This document shows, in pieces, positions 39,712 through 48,424 of a stretch of 64,000 nt of DNA. Position 1 is the first letter of the stretch. Each line of letters starts with the position of its first letter. The notes under the pieces were generated by a model. It was not told the origin of the DNA and searched no databases. It saw nothing but the letters and a program-made list of their open reading frames with translations. Position numbers and translations under genes: made by a program. Source of the stretch: UBA7359 sp964523895 (GTDB lineage Bacteria > Pseudomonadota > Gammaproteobacteria > Eutrophobiales > Eutrophobiaceae); NCBI GenBank assembly GCA_964523895.1, contig CAZGBJ010000001.1, positions 104,259 to 168,258 on the forward strand, read 5' to 3'.

Positions 39712-41070
39712 TTATTTCCGCTCCTCTGTTAATGCATTAACTATGCGTTCCATCTGCATAGCACGCGAACCTTTGACCAGAATAGTTGTATCTTTATCAA
39801 GATAATTCATCAAAGCCTCATTTAATTCATCATGAGATTCAAAATAATAGGAATCAGAACCAAAGCCTTGTAAAGCACTAATGCTTAATTCGCCTAGAGC
39901 AAATAATTTGTCTATACCTAACTGCTTGGCTAATACACCCGCATTTTTATGAAGTTCTATCTCTGTACTACCTAACTCACCCATATCTGCAAGAACAAGA
40001 TATTTAGAACCCTTGTAATGGCTTAGCACTTTTAACGCAGCCTCAAGTGATGTTGGGTTGGCGTTATAAGTATCATCAATAATCCGGGCGCCTTGTTTGC
40101 CTGCTTTTATTTGCAAACGTCCTTTAACTGGCAACATATTTTCAAGGCCGTTTTTGATTGTTGTTAAAGAAATATCCAGACTCAAACAACAAGCAGTAGC
40201 TGCAAGTGCATTCATAACATTATGCTCACCACAAAGAGGCAACATAATTTCAATAGATGCTTGCGCGCAGATTAATTCAAATTGAACCGATGAACTTTCT
40301 GCTGAGACCTTAATATTTTTTGCACGAACATCAGCATGTTCAGATTCAATTCCAAATCCAAGTTGATTTAAATGTTCACACGACTCTTTCCAATAAGTTG
40401 CATACTCATCATCAACATTTATTATTGCCGTACCTGAAGATTGCAAACCTGAATATATTTCTGCTTTTGCTTTAGCGACACCATCGATACTGCCAAAACC
40501 TTCAAGATGTGCAGGCGCGCATTGTGTAATCACCGCAACATTTGGACGGGCTATTGCACTTAACCATTCAATTTCACCTGGATGGTTGGCACCCATTTCA
40601 ACTACTGCATACTGATGCTTTTTATCGAGACCAAATAAAGTTAATGGAACACCAATGTCGTTGTTAAGATTTTCCGACGTTGCATGCACTTCAGAAATTT
40701 TAGATAAAATACCACTGACCATCTCTTTGACTGTGGTCTTGCCATTACTACCGGTTATGGCAATCAACGGAATGCTTATTTCTTCACGCCAGGATTTTGC
40801 TAACAGACCCATTGCCTTGCGTGCTTCTTTTACTTGTAATACAGGTTTTGTGTTTCTTGCTTCTCGCTCAAGCATTAAAGAAGATGCACCGTTTTCTTCA
40901 GCTACAGACACATAATCATGGCCATCAAAATGTTCGCCTGTTAATGCAATAAATAAATTTCCATCTTTAATCGTGCGACTATCAGTACTACAGCCGGAAA
41001 AGATAATATCTTCACCAATAAAATTTGAATTGGTGGCGGCAGCTGCTTTTGAAAGTGACATACTAATCAT
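39712..41070 (-). CDS. murF: UDP-MurNAc-tripeptide--D-Ala-D-Ala ligase
   Basis: This ligase (452 residues) completes the UDP-MurNAc-pentapeptide. ATP loop ITGSNGKTTVKEM, then ENLNNDIGVPLTL, VVEMGANHPGEIEWL and the C-terminal DDTYNANPTSLEAAL are all family motifs. Its start overlaps the murE stop by four bases (ATGA). Confidence 0.97.
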   Translation of the reverse strand: MISMSLSKAAAATNSNFIGEDIIFSGCSTDSRTIKDGNLFIALTGEHFDGHDYVSVAEENGASSLMLEREARNTKPVLQVKEARKAMGLLAKSWREEISIPLIAITGSNGKTTVKEMVSGILSKISEVHATSENLNNDIGVPLTLFGLDKKHQYAVVEMGANHPGEIEWLSAIARPNVAVITQCAPAHLEGFGSIDGVAKAKAEIYSGLQSSGTAIINVDDEYATYWKESCEHLNQLGFGIESEHADVRAKNIKVSAESSSVQFELICAQASIEIMLPLCGEHNVMNALAATACCLSLDISLTTIKNGLENMLPVKGRLQIKAGKQGARIIDDTYNANPTSLEAALKVLSHYKGSKYLVLADMGELGSTEIELHKNAGVLAKQLGIDKLFALGELSISALQGFGSDSYYFESHDELNEALMNYLDKDTTILVKGSRAMQMERIVNALTEERK

Positions 41071-42575
41071 GAATCACCTCCCATTAAGCGCCTGGCTAAT
41101 TCCCGATCACTAAATGGAGACAGTGTTGAACCAATCTGTTGCGTTGTTTCGTGGCCTTTACCAGCAATTAAAACCACATCATCTTTACCGGCACATAGAA
41201 AGGTATTTATGATTGCATCAGAGCGATCATATTTAATCACTACCTGAGATTTTTCTTTAATCCCTTCAAGAATATTTTCAACAATTTTTTCTTCTGATTC
41301 TGTACGCGGATTATCATTCGTTAAAATAATCTGGTCAGATAAGGATTCTGCAATTGCTCCCATTTGCGATCGTTTGCCTACATCACGATCACCACCACAA
41401 CCAAAGACACAATACAATTTCCCGGCGCAATAAGAACGCAATGTAGTTAATACTTTTTCAAGTGCGTCAGGAGTATGTGCGTAGTCAACTACCAGCAATG
41501 GTTTTGACTCAGAAGAAAAATATTCCATCCGCCCAGGTATGCCAGTAAATTGAGATAGTGCCGCAGCTACTTTTTCAGGCTGAAAACCTGACACACATAA
41601 TGTTGAAAATGCGGCGAGGATATTCTCTACATTAAACTTCCCCAGCAGGCCTGTTTGTGTAGTGACTTGTCCCCACGGACTTTGTATTGTCAGATTTGTT
41701 TTAAAATGATCCGTTTCAATTTTTTCACAAGAAATAAACGAAACATCTTTTCTATTTGATTCAAGTTGATTTATTTTTGTAGAGTACGAAAAAATATTTA
41801 ACTCTGTCGGCAATATATCTATCAGTTGAATACCATAAGCATCATCAACATTAACAATGGCGTGTTTAAGACCCGATGTTTGAAACAGTTGAAATTTCGC
41901 ATCAGCATAATCTTCATACGTACTATGATAATCAAGGTGGTCGCGACTCAAATTGGTAAACACGCCGATATTAAATTCGGTTCCACCTACTCTGCCCTGA
42001 TCGAGTGCATGAGAAGATACTTCCATCACGACAGAATCAACTTCATCTCTCCAGTTAGAAAACAGAGAATGTAACTTAACTGGATCGGGCGTCGTTATAT
42101 TGGCTGATTCAATTTTTCCAAATCGACCATTACCTATTGTTCCAATAACAGCGGACTGCTTTCCAAGCATAAATAAAACTTCGGCGATCATGTACGAGAC
42201 TGTTGTCTTGCCATTAGTTCCCGTAACGCCAATAACCTGCATTTCTTTTGATGGTTCATCATAAAATCGACTTATTATGATGCCGGTCTGCTTACGTAAA
42301 TTAGATACTTTAACTACTGTTACTGCTTGTGATTGCAGATTAACTTCTTCATCTTCGTCAATTGCAATTGCAACAGCACCTGCACGAATTGCATCATCTA
42401 TATAATCAATGCCATTAACTTGTGTTCCACGGTATGCCATAAATAGATCGCCTGATTCAACTTCTCTACTATCGATAGCAACACCTGTAATATCAATTGA
42501 AACATTAACTTCAGCCAGGCCACTTAATAGTTCAGCTAGTGATTTAGAATAATTCAATTTCTCAATCGTCATCAT
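41067..42575 (-). CDS. murE: UDP-MurNAc-dipeptide--2,6-diaminopimelate ligase
   Basis: This ligase (502 residues) adds meso-diaminopimelate. ATP loop GVTGTNGKTTVSYM and the C-terminal specificity motif DNPRTE (meso-DAP type) are present, which supports a standard Gram-negative wall. Tandem ATGs open the gene. GAGG, 8 bases before the first ATG, lies inside one arm of the long inverted repeat described at 42574-42696, so initiation may be affected by that structure. Confidence 0.96.
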   Translation of the reverse strand: MMTIEKLNYSKSLAELLSGLAEVNVSIDITGVAIDSREVESGDLFMAYRGTQVNGIDYIDDAIRAGAVAIAIDEDEEVNLQSQAVTVVKVSNLRKQTGIIISRFYDEPSKEMQVIGVTGTNGKTTVSYMIAEVLFMLGKQSAVIGTIGNGRFGKIESANITTPDPVKLHSLFSNWRDEVDSVVMEVSSHALDQGRVGGTEFNIGVFTNLSRDHLDYHSTYEDYADAKFQLFQTSGLKHAIVNVDDAYGIQLIDILPTELNIFSYSTKINQLESNRKDVSFISCEKIETDHFKTNLTIQSPWGQVTTQTGLLGKFNVENILAAFSTLCVSGFQPEKVAAALSQFTGIPGRMEYFSSESKPLLVVDYAHTPDALEKVLTTLRSYCAGKLYCVFGCGGDRDVGKRSQMGAIAESLSDQIILTNDNPRTESEEKIVENILEGIKEKSQVVIKYDRSDAIINTFLCAGKDDVVLIAGKGHETTQQIGSTLSPFSDRELARRLMGGDS

Positions 42576-42696
42576 CCTGTAAACCTCAGTTGACCGGCAA
42601 AATTGCCTAATTGGCTATCACCTAAATTAATATAACGTTCTATTTTGAAATACATATTCGTGTTCTTGTGCCGGTCAACTGAGGTTTCCAGGATCA
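42574..42696. repeat. Long inverted repeat filling the ftsI-murE gap
   Basis: Arms at 42574-42599 and 42671-42696 are 26 bp long with one mismatch; the perfect inner 19 bp read AAACCTCAGTTGACCGGCA and its complement. The AT-rich loop is 71 bases long. One arm begins 2 bases after the ftsI stop and the other runs to the murE start codon, covering its GAGG ribosome site. In most dcw clusters these two genes touch or overlap. It may be a miniature insertion or an RNA control element. Confidence 0.85.
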
Positions 42697-42698
42697 TA

Positions 42699-44432
42699 TT
42701 ATTCAAACCCTTGTAACCGATCAGGTTGGTGGCTATTCGCCATAATTGGGCTGGTAATTGCGGGTAGATCATCAGGCGGGATGTTCAAAATTCTAAACGC
42801 ACCTTCCATCACTCTGGAAAAAACTGGCGCTGCAACAACACCGCCATAATGACTATCTCCTCTAGGTTCATCAATGAGTATCACCATTGCAAACCGAGGT
42901 TCACTTGCAGGAGCAATACCTGCAAATAAGGACAGGTAACGATCATCGGAGTAACCACCATGTACAGATTTATGCACCGTGCCTGTTTTACCTATAACAC
43001 GATAACCCCTTATTGCAGCACGTTTACCCGTACCCTTTGCAGACACCACCGTTTCCAACATCTTTCTCACTTGTCTTGCAATATTTTCAGGTAATACGCG
43101 TTTACCTGAAACAGAGTCGCTAACCTTGAGAAATGAAATTGGTAACATCACTCCACCCGTTGCTAAAACGGAATACGCTTGTGCAAGTTGTAGAGGTGTT
43201 ACAGATAAGCCATAACCAAATGACATGGTTGCCATTTCAAAATCTGACCAGGTATTATATGGGCTTAATATTCCTGAAGACTCACCGGGAAAAGCACTAC
43301 CCGTTGGCTGGCCAAAACCAAAACGCGATAATACATCCCAATATTTTTCCGGTTCCAGTGATAGTGCAATCTTGCTGGCACCAACATTACTTGATTTGGT
43401 AATAACAGTTGAAACATCGATACTTCCGTAGTTATGTATATCCCGGATGGTATGCTCACCAACCTTAAAATAGCCCGGCGATGTATTTATTGCCGTATGT
43501 GGATTATAAATTCCAGATTCCAGTCCCGCCGAGATAGTAAAGGGCTTCATTGTTGAACCGGGCTCAAACACATCGGTGACTGCACGATTACGATAAAAAT
43601 GACTTTTTAAAGTTTTACGATTATTCGGGTTATAAGATGGTTGTCCAACCATCGCCATTACTTCACCTGTTCTAACATCTAACATCACCAATGAACCACC
43701 CTTTGCCCGATGATATTTAACAGCAGCAGCCAATTCTCGGTAAGCCAAATACTGAACACGCCGATCTATACTCAGCGTCAATTTTTTCCCTGGTTCAGAA
43801 GATTCGATGCTTTCAATGTTTTCAACGACTCGATTTAAACGATCTTTCAAAACTCGTTTTTTTCCTGTTTTGCCACTCAGCCATTGGTCATAGGCCAATT
43901 CCATACCTTCCTGACCTTGATCATCAATATTGGTAAAACCAATAATGTGAGAAGTCACTTCAGCAGCCGGGTAATAACGCTTGTATTCGCGTTGCGTTGA
44001 TACCCCTCTTATACCTAATTTTTGTATTTCCTTAACCAGGCCTGGATTCGCATGACGTTTTAAATAAACAAACTCACGACTAATTCGATCACGCAAAATT
44101 TCGTGAAGGTCTGCTACTGTCATTCCCATGACCTTTGCCAAGTCAGGAAAACGTTCAACATCTTCAAATACTTTTCGTGGCGTCACCCATATCGAATCTA
44201 CCGGTGTACTCATGGCTAATGGTTCATCATTTCGATCAACAATCACACCGCGATGTGAAGGAATATCAACCACACGAATTGATCTTGCATCGCCATGCTC
44301 TTTAAGGAATTCATTATTTAAAAGCTGCAGATAAACGGCTCGTGATGAGAGCACCGCCATGCCACACAGAAATAACCCTAACACCAGCCAACGGCGTAAT
44401 GGATATTGTGCTTGTATAGCTCGTAATTTCAT
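42699..44432 (-). CDS. ftsI: FtsI (PBP3), septal transpeptidase
   Basis: This class B penicillin-binding protein (577 residues) has one N-terminal membrane helix (about 16-35), a pedestal domain and a transpeptidase domain. The active-site motif is GSTMKPF (nucleophile Ser), then SSN and KTGT. It crosslinks septal peptidoglycan with FtsW. Its start overlaps the ftsL stop by four bases. Confidence 0.97.
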   Translation of the reverse strand: MKLRAIQAQYPLRRWLVLGLFLCGMAVLSSRAVYLQLLNNEFLKEHGDARSIRVVDIPSHRGVIVDRNDEPLAMSTPVDSIWVTPRKVFEDVERFPDLAKVMGMTVADLHEILRDRISREFVYLKRHANPGLVKEIQKLGIRGVSTQREYKRYYPAAEVTSHIIGFTNIDDQGQEGMELAYDQWLSGKTGKKRVLKDRLNRVVENIESIESSEPGKKLTLSIDRRVQYLAYRELAAAVKYHRAKGGSLVMLDVRTGEVMAMVGQPSYNPNNRKTLKSHFYRNRAVTDVFEPGSTMKPFTISAGLESGIYNPHTAINTSPGYFKVGEHTIRDIHNYGSIDVSTVITKSSNVGASKIALSLEPEKYWDVLSRFGFGQPTGSAFPGESSGILSPYNTWSDFEMATMSFGYGLSVTPLQLAQAYSVLATGGVMLPISFLKVSDSVSGKRVLPENIARQVRKMLETVVSAKGTGKRAAIRGYRVIGKTGTVHKSVHGGYSDDRYLSLFAGIAPASEPRFAMVILIDEPRGDSHYGGVVAAPVFSRVMEGAFRILNIPPDDLPAITSPIMANSHQPDRLQGFE

Positions 44433-44692
44433 TTAGCTAATAGCACCACCGAGCTTCGTTCTGGCATCTTCATATCCAGCTTGGTTCTGGCAAAGGATTC
44501 AATTCTGTCATTAATTGCCCAGGTGCTTTGTTCAAGTTGCAAACGCCCCCACTCTTCGTTCAATTCATCACCGGTTCGTTCCAATGCTTGTAACTCAACA
44601 AACAAACGGCGCGTTTCATGCCGGGCAATAACAACTTGTAACGCCGATAAAAATATAACGATGTAGAGCCCGTAATTTAGTAATACTTTCAT
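44429..44692 (-). CDS. ftsL: FtsL, divisome bitopic protein
   Basis: This short protein (87 residues from ATG 44692) has one N-terminal membrane helix and a periplasmic coiled coil (RRLFVELQALERTGDELNEE). It bridges FtsQ/FtsB with FtsI/FtsW. The open frame extends upstream to 44746, but ATG 44692 lies one base after the rsmH stop with GGAGC upstream and gives the usual FtsL layout. Position between rsmH and ftsI is diagnostic. Confidence 0.9.
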   Translation of the reverse strand: MKVLLNYGLYIVIFLSALQVVIARHETRRLFVELQALERTGDELNEEWGRLQLEQSTWAINDRIESFARTKLDMKMPERSSVVLLAK

Positions 44693-44693
44693 A

Positions 44694-45635
44694 TCAACAA
44701 CGCTCCGCCACACGTAATACAGCACTACGTGCTCGAGGATTTTCATTCACTTCCTTTTCAGTTGCCCGAATCTTCTTGCCTATCCTCTTTATTTTCACAT
44801 TACTGTCATCCGGCATGATCGGTAATTCCGGCGGATATTCTGTCGGTGTAGATTCATCACGCATAAAACGTTTAACGATTCTATCTTCCAGTGAATGAAA
44901 ACTGATCGCGGCAAGACGACCTGCTGGACATAAAGCATCGACAGCCTGCGGTAGTACTTCTTTAATTTCATCAAGTTCACGATTAATAAAAATACGTAAG
45001 GCTTGAAATGTTTTTGTCGCCGGATGAATATCCTTTCCCTTATGTCGACTTTTCTTCGATGGAACAGCTTGACGAACAAGTTCTGCAAGTTGCGTTGTCG
45101 TTTCTATTGGAGTTTCAACACGGGCGTTAACAATATTTTTAGCAATCCGCCTGGAAGCACGTTCTTCACCATATTCATAAATGACATTGGCAATATCAGT
45201 CTCTTCCGCTTTGTTTAACCACTCGGCAACGCTTTGTCCCTCTTCAGGATTCATACGCATATCAAGTGCTGCATCAAAACGAAAACTAAAACCACGTTCG
45301 GCATCATCAAGTTGTGGCGAAGACACACCAAAATCAAACAAGACACCGGCACATTGTGCTTGTAAGCCATGTTGTTCAACATGTTGCGTCAACATCGTGA
45401 ATGAACCTTTGATAATTTCGAAACGATTGTCTTGAACAAGGTCTGTACTGGCTGATTTAATCGCATCGGGATCTTTATCAAAAGAGAGTAGTCTGCCTTC
45501 TGGGCCAAGTCGTTTAAGAATTTCACGACTATGTCCGCCTCGACCAAACGTTGCATCAATGTAATACCCATCTGCACGTAGTTTGAGTGCCTCAATAACC
45601 TCGTCCAATAAGACTGGTTTATGCTCATAGCTCAA
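44694..45635 (-). CDS. rsmH: RsmH, 16S rRNA C1402 N4-methyltransferase
   Basis: This SAM-dependent methyltransferase (313 residues; also known as MraW) modifies C1402 in the ribosomal P site. It has HKPVLLDEVIEAL at the N-terminus, the SAM loop DATFGRGGHS, and LFDFGVSSPQLDDAERGFSF. It follows mraZ in the same operon. RsmI, which methylates the 2'-OH of the same nucleotide, is encoded 5 kb away. Confidence 0.97.
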   Translation of the reverse strand: MSYEHKPVLLDEVIEALKLRADGYYIDATFGRGGHSREILKRLGPEGRLLSFDKDPDAIKSASTDLVQDNRFEIIKGSFTMLTQHVEQHGLQAQCAGVLFDFGVSSPQLDDAERGFSFRFDAALDMRMNPEEGQSVAEWLNKAEETDIANVIYEYGEERASRRIAKNIVNARVETPIETTTQLAELVRQAVPSKKSRHKGKDIHPATKTFQALRIFINRELDEIKEVLPQAVDALCPAGRLAAISFHSLEDRIVKRFMRDESTPTEYPPELPIMPDDSNVKIKRIGKKIRATEKEVNENPRARSAVLRVAERC

Positions 45636-45664
45636 TGTGTTGAATCACCTAACGTCGTCAAACG

Positions 45665-46123
45665 TTACAGTGACAGCGACTGTAATGATTCTGGTGTGGG
45701 AACCGAATCATCACCGACTGTCTCCAGCCATTCATCACGTTGAGCCTCCCAAGCCTTCTCATTCCAGATTTCGAATTTATTACCCTGCCCGAGGATGACA
45801 GCCTTTTTAGTGAGGTCAGAATAAGAACGCAATTCCTTGGGGATAAGGATGCGTCCCTGGCTATCAAGCTGACAATCCGTAGCATAACCACGCATCATCT
45901 GCTTAGTTCGTCGGCTTTGTTTATCGAAATCAGAAAGAGAGGCTAACTTATCTTCAATCACATCCCATTCCGGCAGGGGATACAGCCAGAGAGAGCGATC
46001 TAGCGGGTTCAGAGTAATAACAAGACTGTTTTCGGCTTGCACGGAAATAAGCTCACGATAGCGAGATGGAACCGCTAAACGCCCCTTATTATCTATACTT
46101 ATTTTATTAAAGCCTCGAAACAC
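45665..46123 (-). CDS. mraZ: MraZ, dcw cluster transcriptional regulator
   Basis: This AbrB-like ring-forming regulator (152 residues, the same as E. coli) has two DxxGR motifs: SIDNKGRLAVPSRYR and DSQGRILIPKELR. I start it at GTG 46123 because GGGG lies 8 bases upstream and the family begins MFRG; the in-frame GTG at 46165 would add 14 atypical residues and would overlap its own operator. It represses its own promoter through the boxes at 46151-46175. Confidence 0.95.
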   Translation of the reverse strand: MFRGFNKISIDNKGRLAVPSRYRELISVQAENSLVITLNPLDRSLWLYPLPEWDVIEDKLASLSDFDKQSRRTKQMMRGYATDCQLDSQGRILIPKELRSYSDLTKKAVILGQGNKFEIWNEKAWEAQRDEWLETVGDDSVPTPESLQSLSL

Positions 46124-46150
46124 AATGTTATCCCCGTTCTGTTGGTAAAA

Positions 46151-46212
46151 TCCACTTTTACCCACAATTTCCCACTTCGTGAACTATAGGGATTTCAAGG
46201 CTTTACTGTCAA
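46151..46212 (-). promoter_or_regulatory. dcw (Pmra) promoter with three MraZ boxes
   Basis: The -35 TTGACA (46207-46212), an 18-base spacer and -10 TATAGT (46183-46188) are read on the minus strand. Three boxes follow, GTGGG (46171-46175), GTGGG (46161-46165) and GTGGA (46151-46155), spaced exactly 10 bp apart. This is the known MraZ operator layout of TGGG repeats separated by five bases. Transcription would start near 46176. Between 46213 and 46419 nothing further was recognised. Confidence 0.88.
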
Positions 46213-46419
46213 GGTTTCTTTGTGTTTTTTTTCATGAAATATGTCTTGTGTAACAATAACTTAGCTAACAAAAGTTGATTTTAACTGTCATAAACAAATT
46301 AATTGATTCAATAAGACTATTTAATTCATTATCTTCGAATATTTACCTAATAGATTACTTTAAGTTGTGATATTTTAATTGTGAAAACTGTTATTTTTCT
46401 AAATTTATTAATGATTTAC

Positions 46420-46770
46420 TCAATTTTCTTCAAAATTTGCTCCCATCTCATGTGCAAGCTGAAAATAACGCTGACTAAGCGCCATATTTATCTCAACACC
46501 ATCCATGCCATTTTGGTACAAAATACCCAAATTATGTGCCGCAACCGCGTCTCCCATATCCACTGCCTTTTCTAATAACTCTAGTGCTTTTACTGCATCA
46601 ACCTCAACACCTGCACCTCTTTGATAAGCAACACCTAACATCCCAATTGCCCCGGCAATGCCTTCATCAGCAAGCGGTTTCAATAGAAGTAAGGCCTTAC
46701 CATACTCACCATCAGAAAAAGCCTGACTAACAATTTCAATTGCGTCTTGTACGTCTTTAATTTCGTCCAT
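46420..46770 (-). CDS. Sel1-repeat (SLR) protein
   Basis: This 116-residue protein is built of Sel1-like helical repeats, for example AIGMLGVAYQRGAGVEVDAV and AVAAHNLGILYQNGMDGVEI. It has no signal peptide. Such repeats usually mediate protein-protein contacts; the partner cannot be inferred. Its first codon touches the stop of the gene at 46770-47210, so the two are probably co-expressed. Confidence 0.8.
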   Translation of the reverse strand: MDEIKDVQDAIEIVSQAFSDGEYGKALLLLKPLADEGIAGAIGMLGVAYQRGAGVEVDAVKALELLEKAVDMGDAVAAHNLGILYQNGMDGVEINMALSQRYFQLAHEMGANFEEN

Positions 46771-47210
46771 CAGTCACTAATCACGTACTTTAATGTTTCG
46801 ACAACTTGCTCTGGTGTTTGCGCCCAGGCCATAGCAGCAGCATCCACTTCTTTCAAGGGATGGATAATAGATTCGTCATGCAAAGTGATATACGGTTTAC
46901 CCAAAGCAGCACAGCAACCCGCATCAAACGCCGCGTTCCATTGTTTATATTTGTCACCAAATCGAACAATCGCGATATCACATTTTTCGATTAAATTTTT
47001 AGTACGAATACTATTCACTTTGGATGATTTATGATCACGCCAAAAATTATTCTCATCTTTACCCAGGTGATCGCCAGCGGCATCACTTGCATCATGATCA
47101 GTCACTGCCGAAGTATAGGTAATCGGCAAACCGAGTTTATCGGTGCCTTGTTTAATTTGCTCGCGCCAATCCGTGTGGATCTCACCGGATAAGTAAACCG
47201 TCCAACTCAT
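46770..47210 (-). CDS. YtoQ-family protein
   Basis: This 146-residue cytoplasmic protein begins WTVYLSGEIHTDWREQI and has SAVTDHDASDAAGD and the ending WAQTPEQVVETLKYV. It fits the YtoQ family, related to nucleoside 2-deoxyribosyltransferase-like folds. The substrate is unknown. It is followed directly by the Sel1-repeat gene on the minus strand. Confidence 0.75.
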   Translation of the reverse strand: MSWTVYLSGEIHTDWREQIKQGTDKLGLPITYTSAVTDHDASDAAGDHLGKDENNFWRDHKSSKVNSIRTKNLIEKCDIAIVRFGDKYKQWNAAFDAGCCAALGKPYITLHDESIIHPLKEVDAAAMAWAQTPEQVVETLKYVISD

Positions 47211-47352
47211 GCTGTGCCCTCTTTAAGAATAATTTCTTGGATTAGAATAAATGTTTAATTTTTAAAACGATACAACAATATAGCAAGCATCATAATTGTT
47301 CATTCTTTAAACATCTTTTTGCCATTATGTTTCGAAAATAGTAAATAAAAAA

Positions 47353-47690
47353 AGAGTCGGCCGATAAGCCGGGTTCTGTCGTGGACAATCATTCATCTGG
47401 GATGCACATCACTATGCACCTCAAGCGACCTACCCGGAAACAGTGCGGGCCGCACCATCGTTTCCCTATTTGGTCTTGCTCCAGGTGGGGTTTACCCTGC
47501 CACTGTTATTGCTAACAGAGCGGTGCGCTCTTACCGCACCATTTCACCCTTACCTGCCGAAACAGGCGGTATATTTTCTGTGGCACTTTCCATCGGCTCA
47601 CGCCGCCCAGATGTTATCTGGCACCTCGCCCTATGGAGCCCGGACTTTCCTCTATTGAAATACATCAACAGCGATTGCCTGGCCAACTCT
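47353..47690 (-). ncRNA. rnpB: RNase P RNA, class A
   Basis: This is the catalytic RNA of RNase P (about 338 nt), which matures tRNA 5' ends. Read on the minus strand it contains GAGGAAAGTCCGGGCTCC near the 5' end, AGGGTGAAATGGTGCGGTAAG, ACCCCACCTGGAGCAAG, and CCACGACAGAACCCGGCTTA near the 3' end. All are conserved class A elements. The ends pair as helix P1 (AGAGTTGGCC with GGCCGACTCT). A T-run follows the 3' end. It lies close to the dcw cluster and rsmI as in other gammaproteobacteria. Confidence 0.97.
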
Positions 47691-47697
47691 GGTTGCT

Positions 47698-47725
47698 AGT
47701 TTATGGTGAGAAGAATTTGTTGCAA
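47698..47725 (-). promoter_or_regulatory. Promoter of rnpB
   Basis: On the minus strand TTGCAA (47720-47725), a 16-base spacer and TAAACT (47698-47703) predict a start near 47691, which agrees with the 5' end of the RNase P RNA deduced from helix P1. Confidence 0.6.
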
Positions 47726-47769
47726 GGAAAAACAAAGCTTAATAAAAAAATAAAATAATCGAGTACAAA

Positions 47770-48060
47770 TTAATGAGTTATGACGCGCTCCATTTTCTGA
47801 TACAGCAGCTTATTTTTGTTCTCTAAATGCCAAAGATTCAGATTGGTCTGCATGCTTAACCAAAATCGCGGAGTACTGCCCAATACACGACTTAAGCGAA
47901 TAGCAATATCTTCGGTCACGTCACCGCGCTCATTAACCACTTTCGACACCGTATTTCTGGCAATACCACACCGTCGAGCTAATTCACTCACAGTAAGACC
48001 TGTCTCTGGCAAAATGACGTTGCGAATTAACGCACCAGGATGAGAAGGTTTACGAGCCAT
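47770..48060 (-). CDS. higA: HigA-family antitoxin (module near rnpB)
   Basis: This 96-residue XRE-type helix-turn-helix antitoxin begins ARKPSHPGALIRNVILP and has the HTH LTVSELARRCGIARNTVSKVV. The C-terminal FWLSMQTNLNLWHLE is typical of HigA. It should neutralise the HigB encoded directly upstream and repress their shared promoter. The toxin stop and antitoxin start overlap (TAATG). Confidence 0.9.
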   Translation of the reverse strand: MARKPSHPGALIRNVILPETGLTVSELARRCGIARNTVSKVVNERGDVTEDIAIRLSRVLGSTPRFWLSMQTNLNLWHLENKNKLLYQKMERVITH

Positions 48061-48347
48061 TAGTGATAATCCTCTAAATTAATATCGACAACGTCGTTGC
48101 CATCCATGCACCATGTAATTCGCCAGTTTCCAGTCACGCGAACACTGTACTCACCTTTACGCTGACCTTTTAATCCATGAAAATAAAGACCTGAAATATC
48201 CATTTCTTCAGCAAATTCAATCGTATCTAATGCATCCAAAATCACAATTAATCGCCCAGCAATTTCTGCACGAATACCGCGTTTATCTGTATAACGCGGA
48301 TCTTCGAAGAAACGCTTCAATCCCTTGTGGCGAAACTTTTTGATCAT
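48060..48347 (-). CDS. higB: HigB-family toxin (module near rnpB)
   Basis: This 95-residue RelE-fold mRNA interferase has the HigB pattern FRHKGLKRFFED, LYFHGLKGQRKGEYSVRV, GNWRITW and C-terminal NLEDYH. It would cleave mRNA on the ribosome when free of HigA. It is the toxin-first gene of a toxin-antitoxin pair. The module sits between rnpB and rsgA and is not bordered by visible attC sites, unlike the pair at 61786-62357. Confidence 0.9.
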   Translation of the reverse strand: MIKKFRHKGLKRFFEDPRYTDKRGIRAEIAGRLIVILDALDTIEFAEEMDISGLYFHGLKGQRKGEYSVRVTGNWRITWCMDGNDVVDINLEDYH

Positions 48348-48355
48348 ATGTTTTA

Positions 48356-48384
48356 AGTGTAATCATTATGATTACATAATGCAA
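48356..48384 (-). promoter_or_regulatory. higBA promoter and palindromic operator (near rnpB)
   Basis: On the minus strand TTGCAT (48379-48384), a 17-base spacer and TACACT (48356-48361). The perfect 19-bp palindrome TGTAATCATTATGATTACA (48358-48376) covers the -10 and most of the spacer, the expected site for HigA repression. The toxin ATG lies only 8 bases past the -10, so the mRNA would be leaderless or nearly so. Confidence 0.75.
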
Positions 48385-48424
48385 CTTGAATAGTTACAGG
48401 TTTAAAATATTAGAGAGTGCTAAT

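Noticed and set aside
42572..42772. Minus-strand open frame of 66 codons between ftsI and murE
   Set aside because: It is a by-product of the inverted repeat and overlaps the ftsI 3' end in another frame; no ribosome site or recognisable protein.
47443..47658. Plus-strand open frame of 71 codons
   Set aside because: It lies wholly inside the RNase P RNA gene on the opposite strand; the conserved RNA elements explain the sequence.
47700..48424. higBA near rnpB as an integron cassette
   Set aside because: Neither flank shows R and L boxes; it has its own promoter and operator but no attC.
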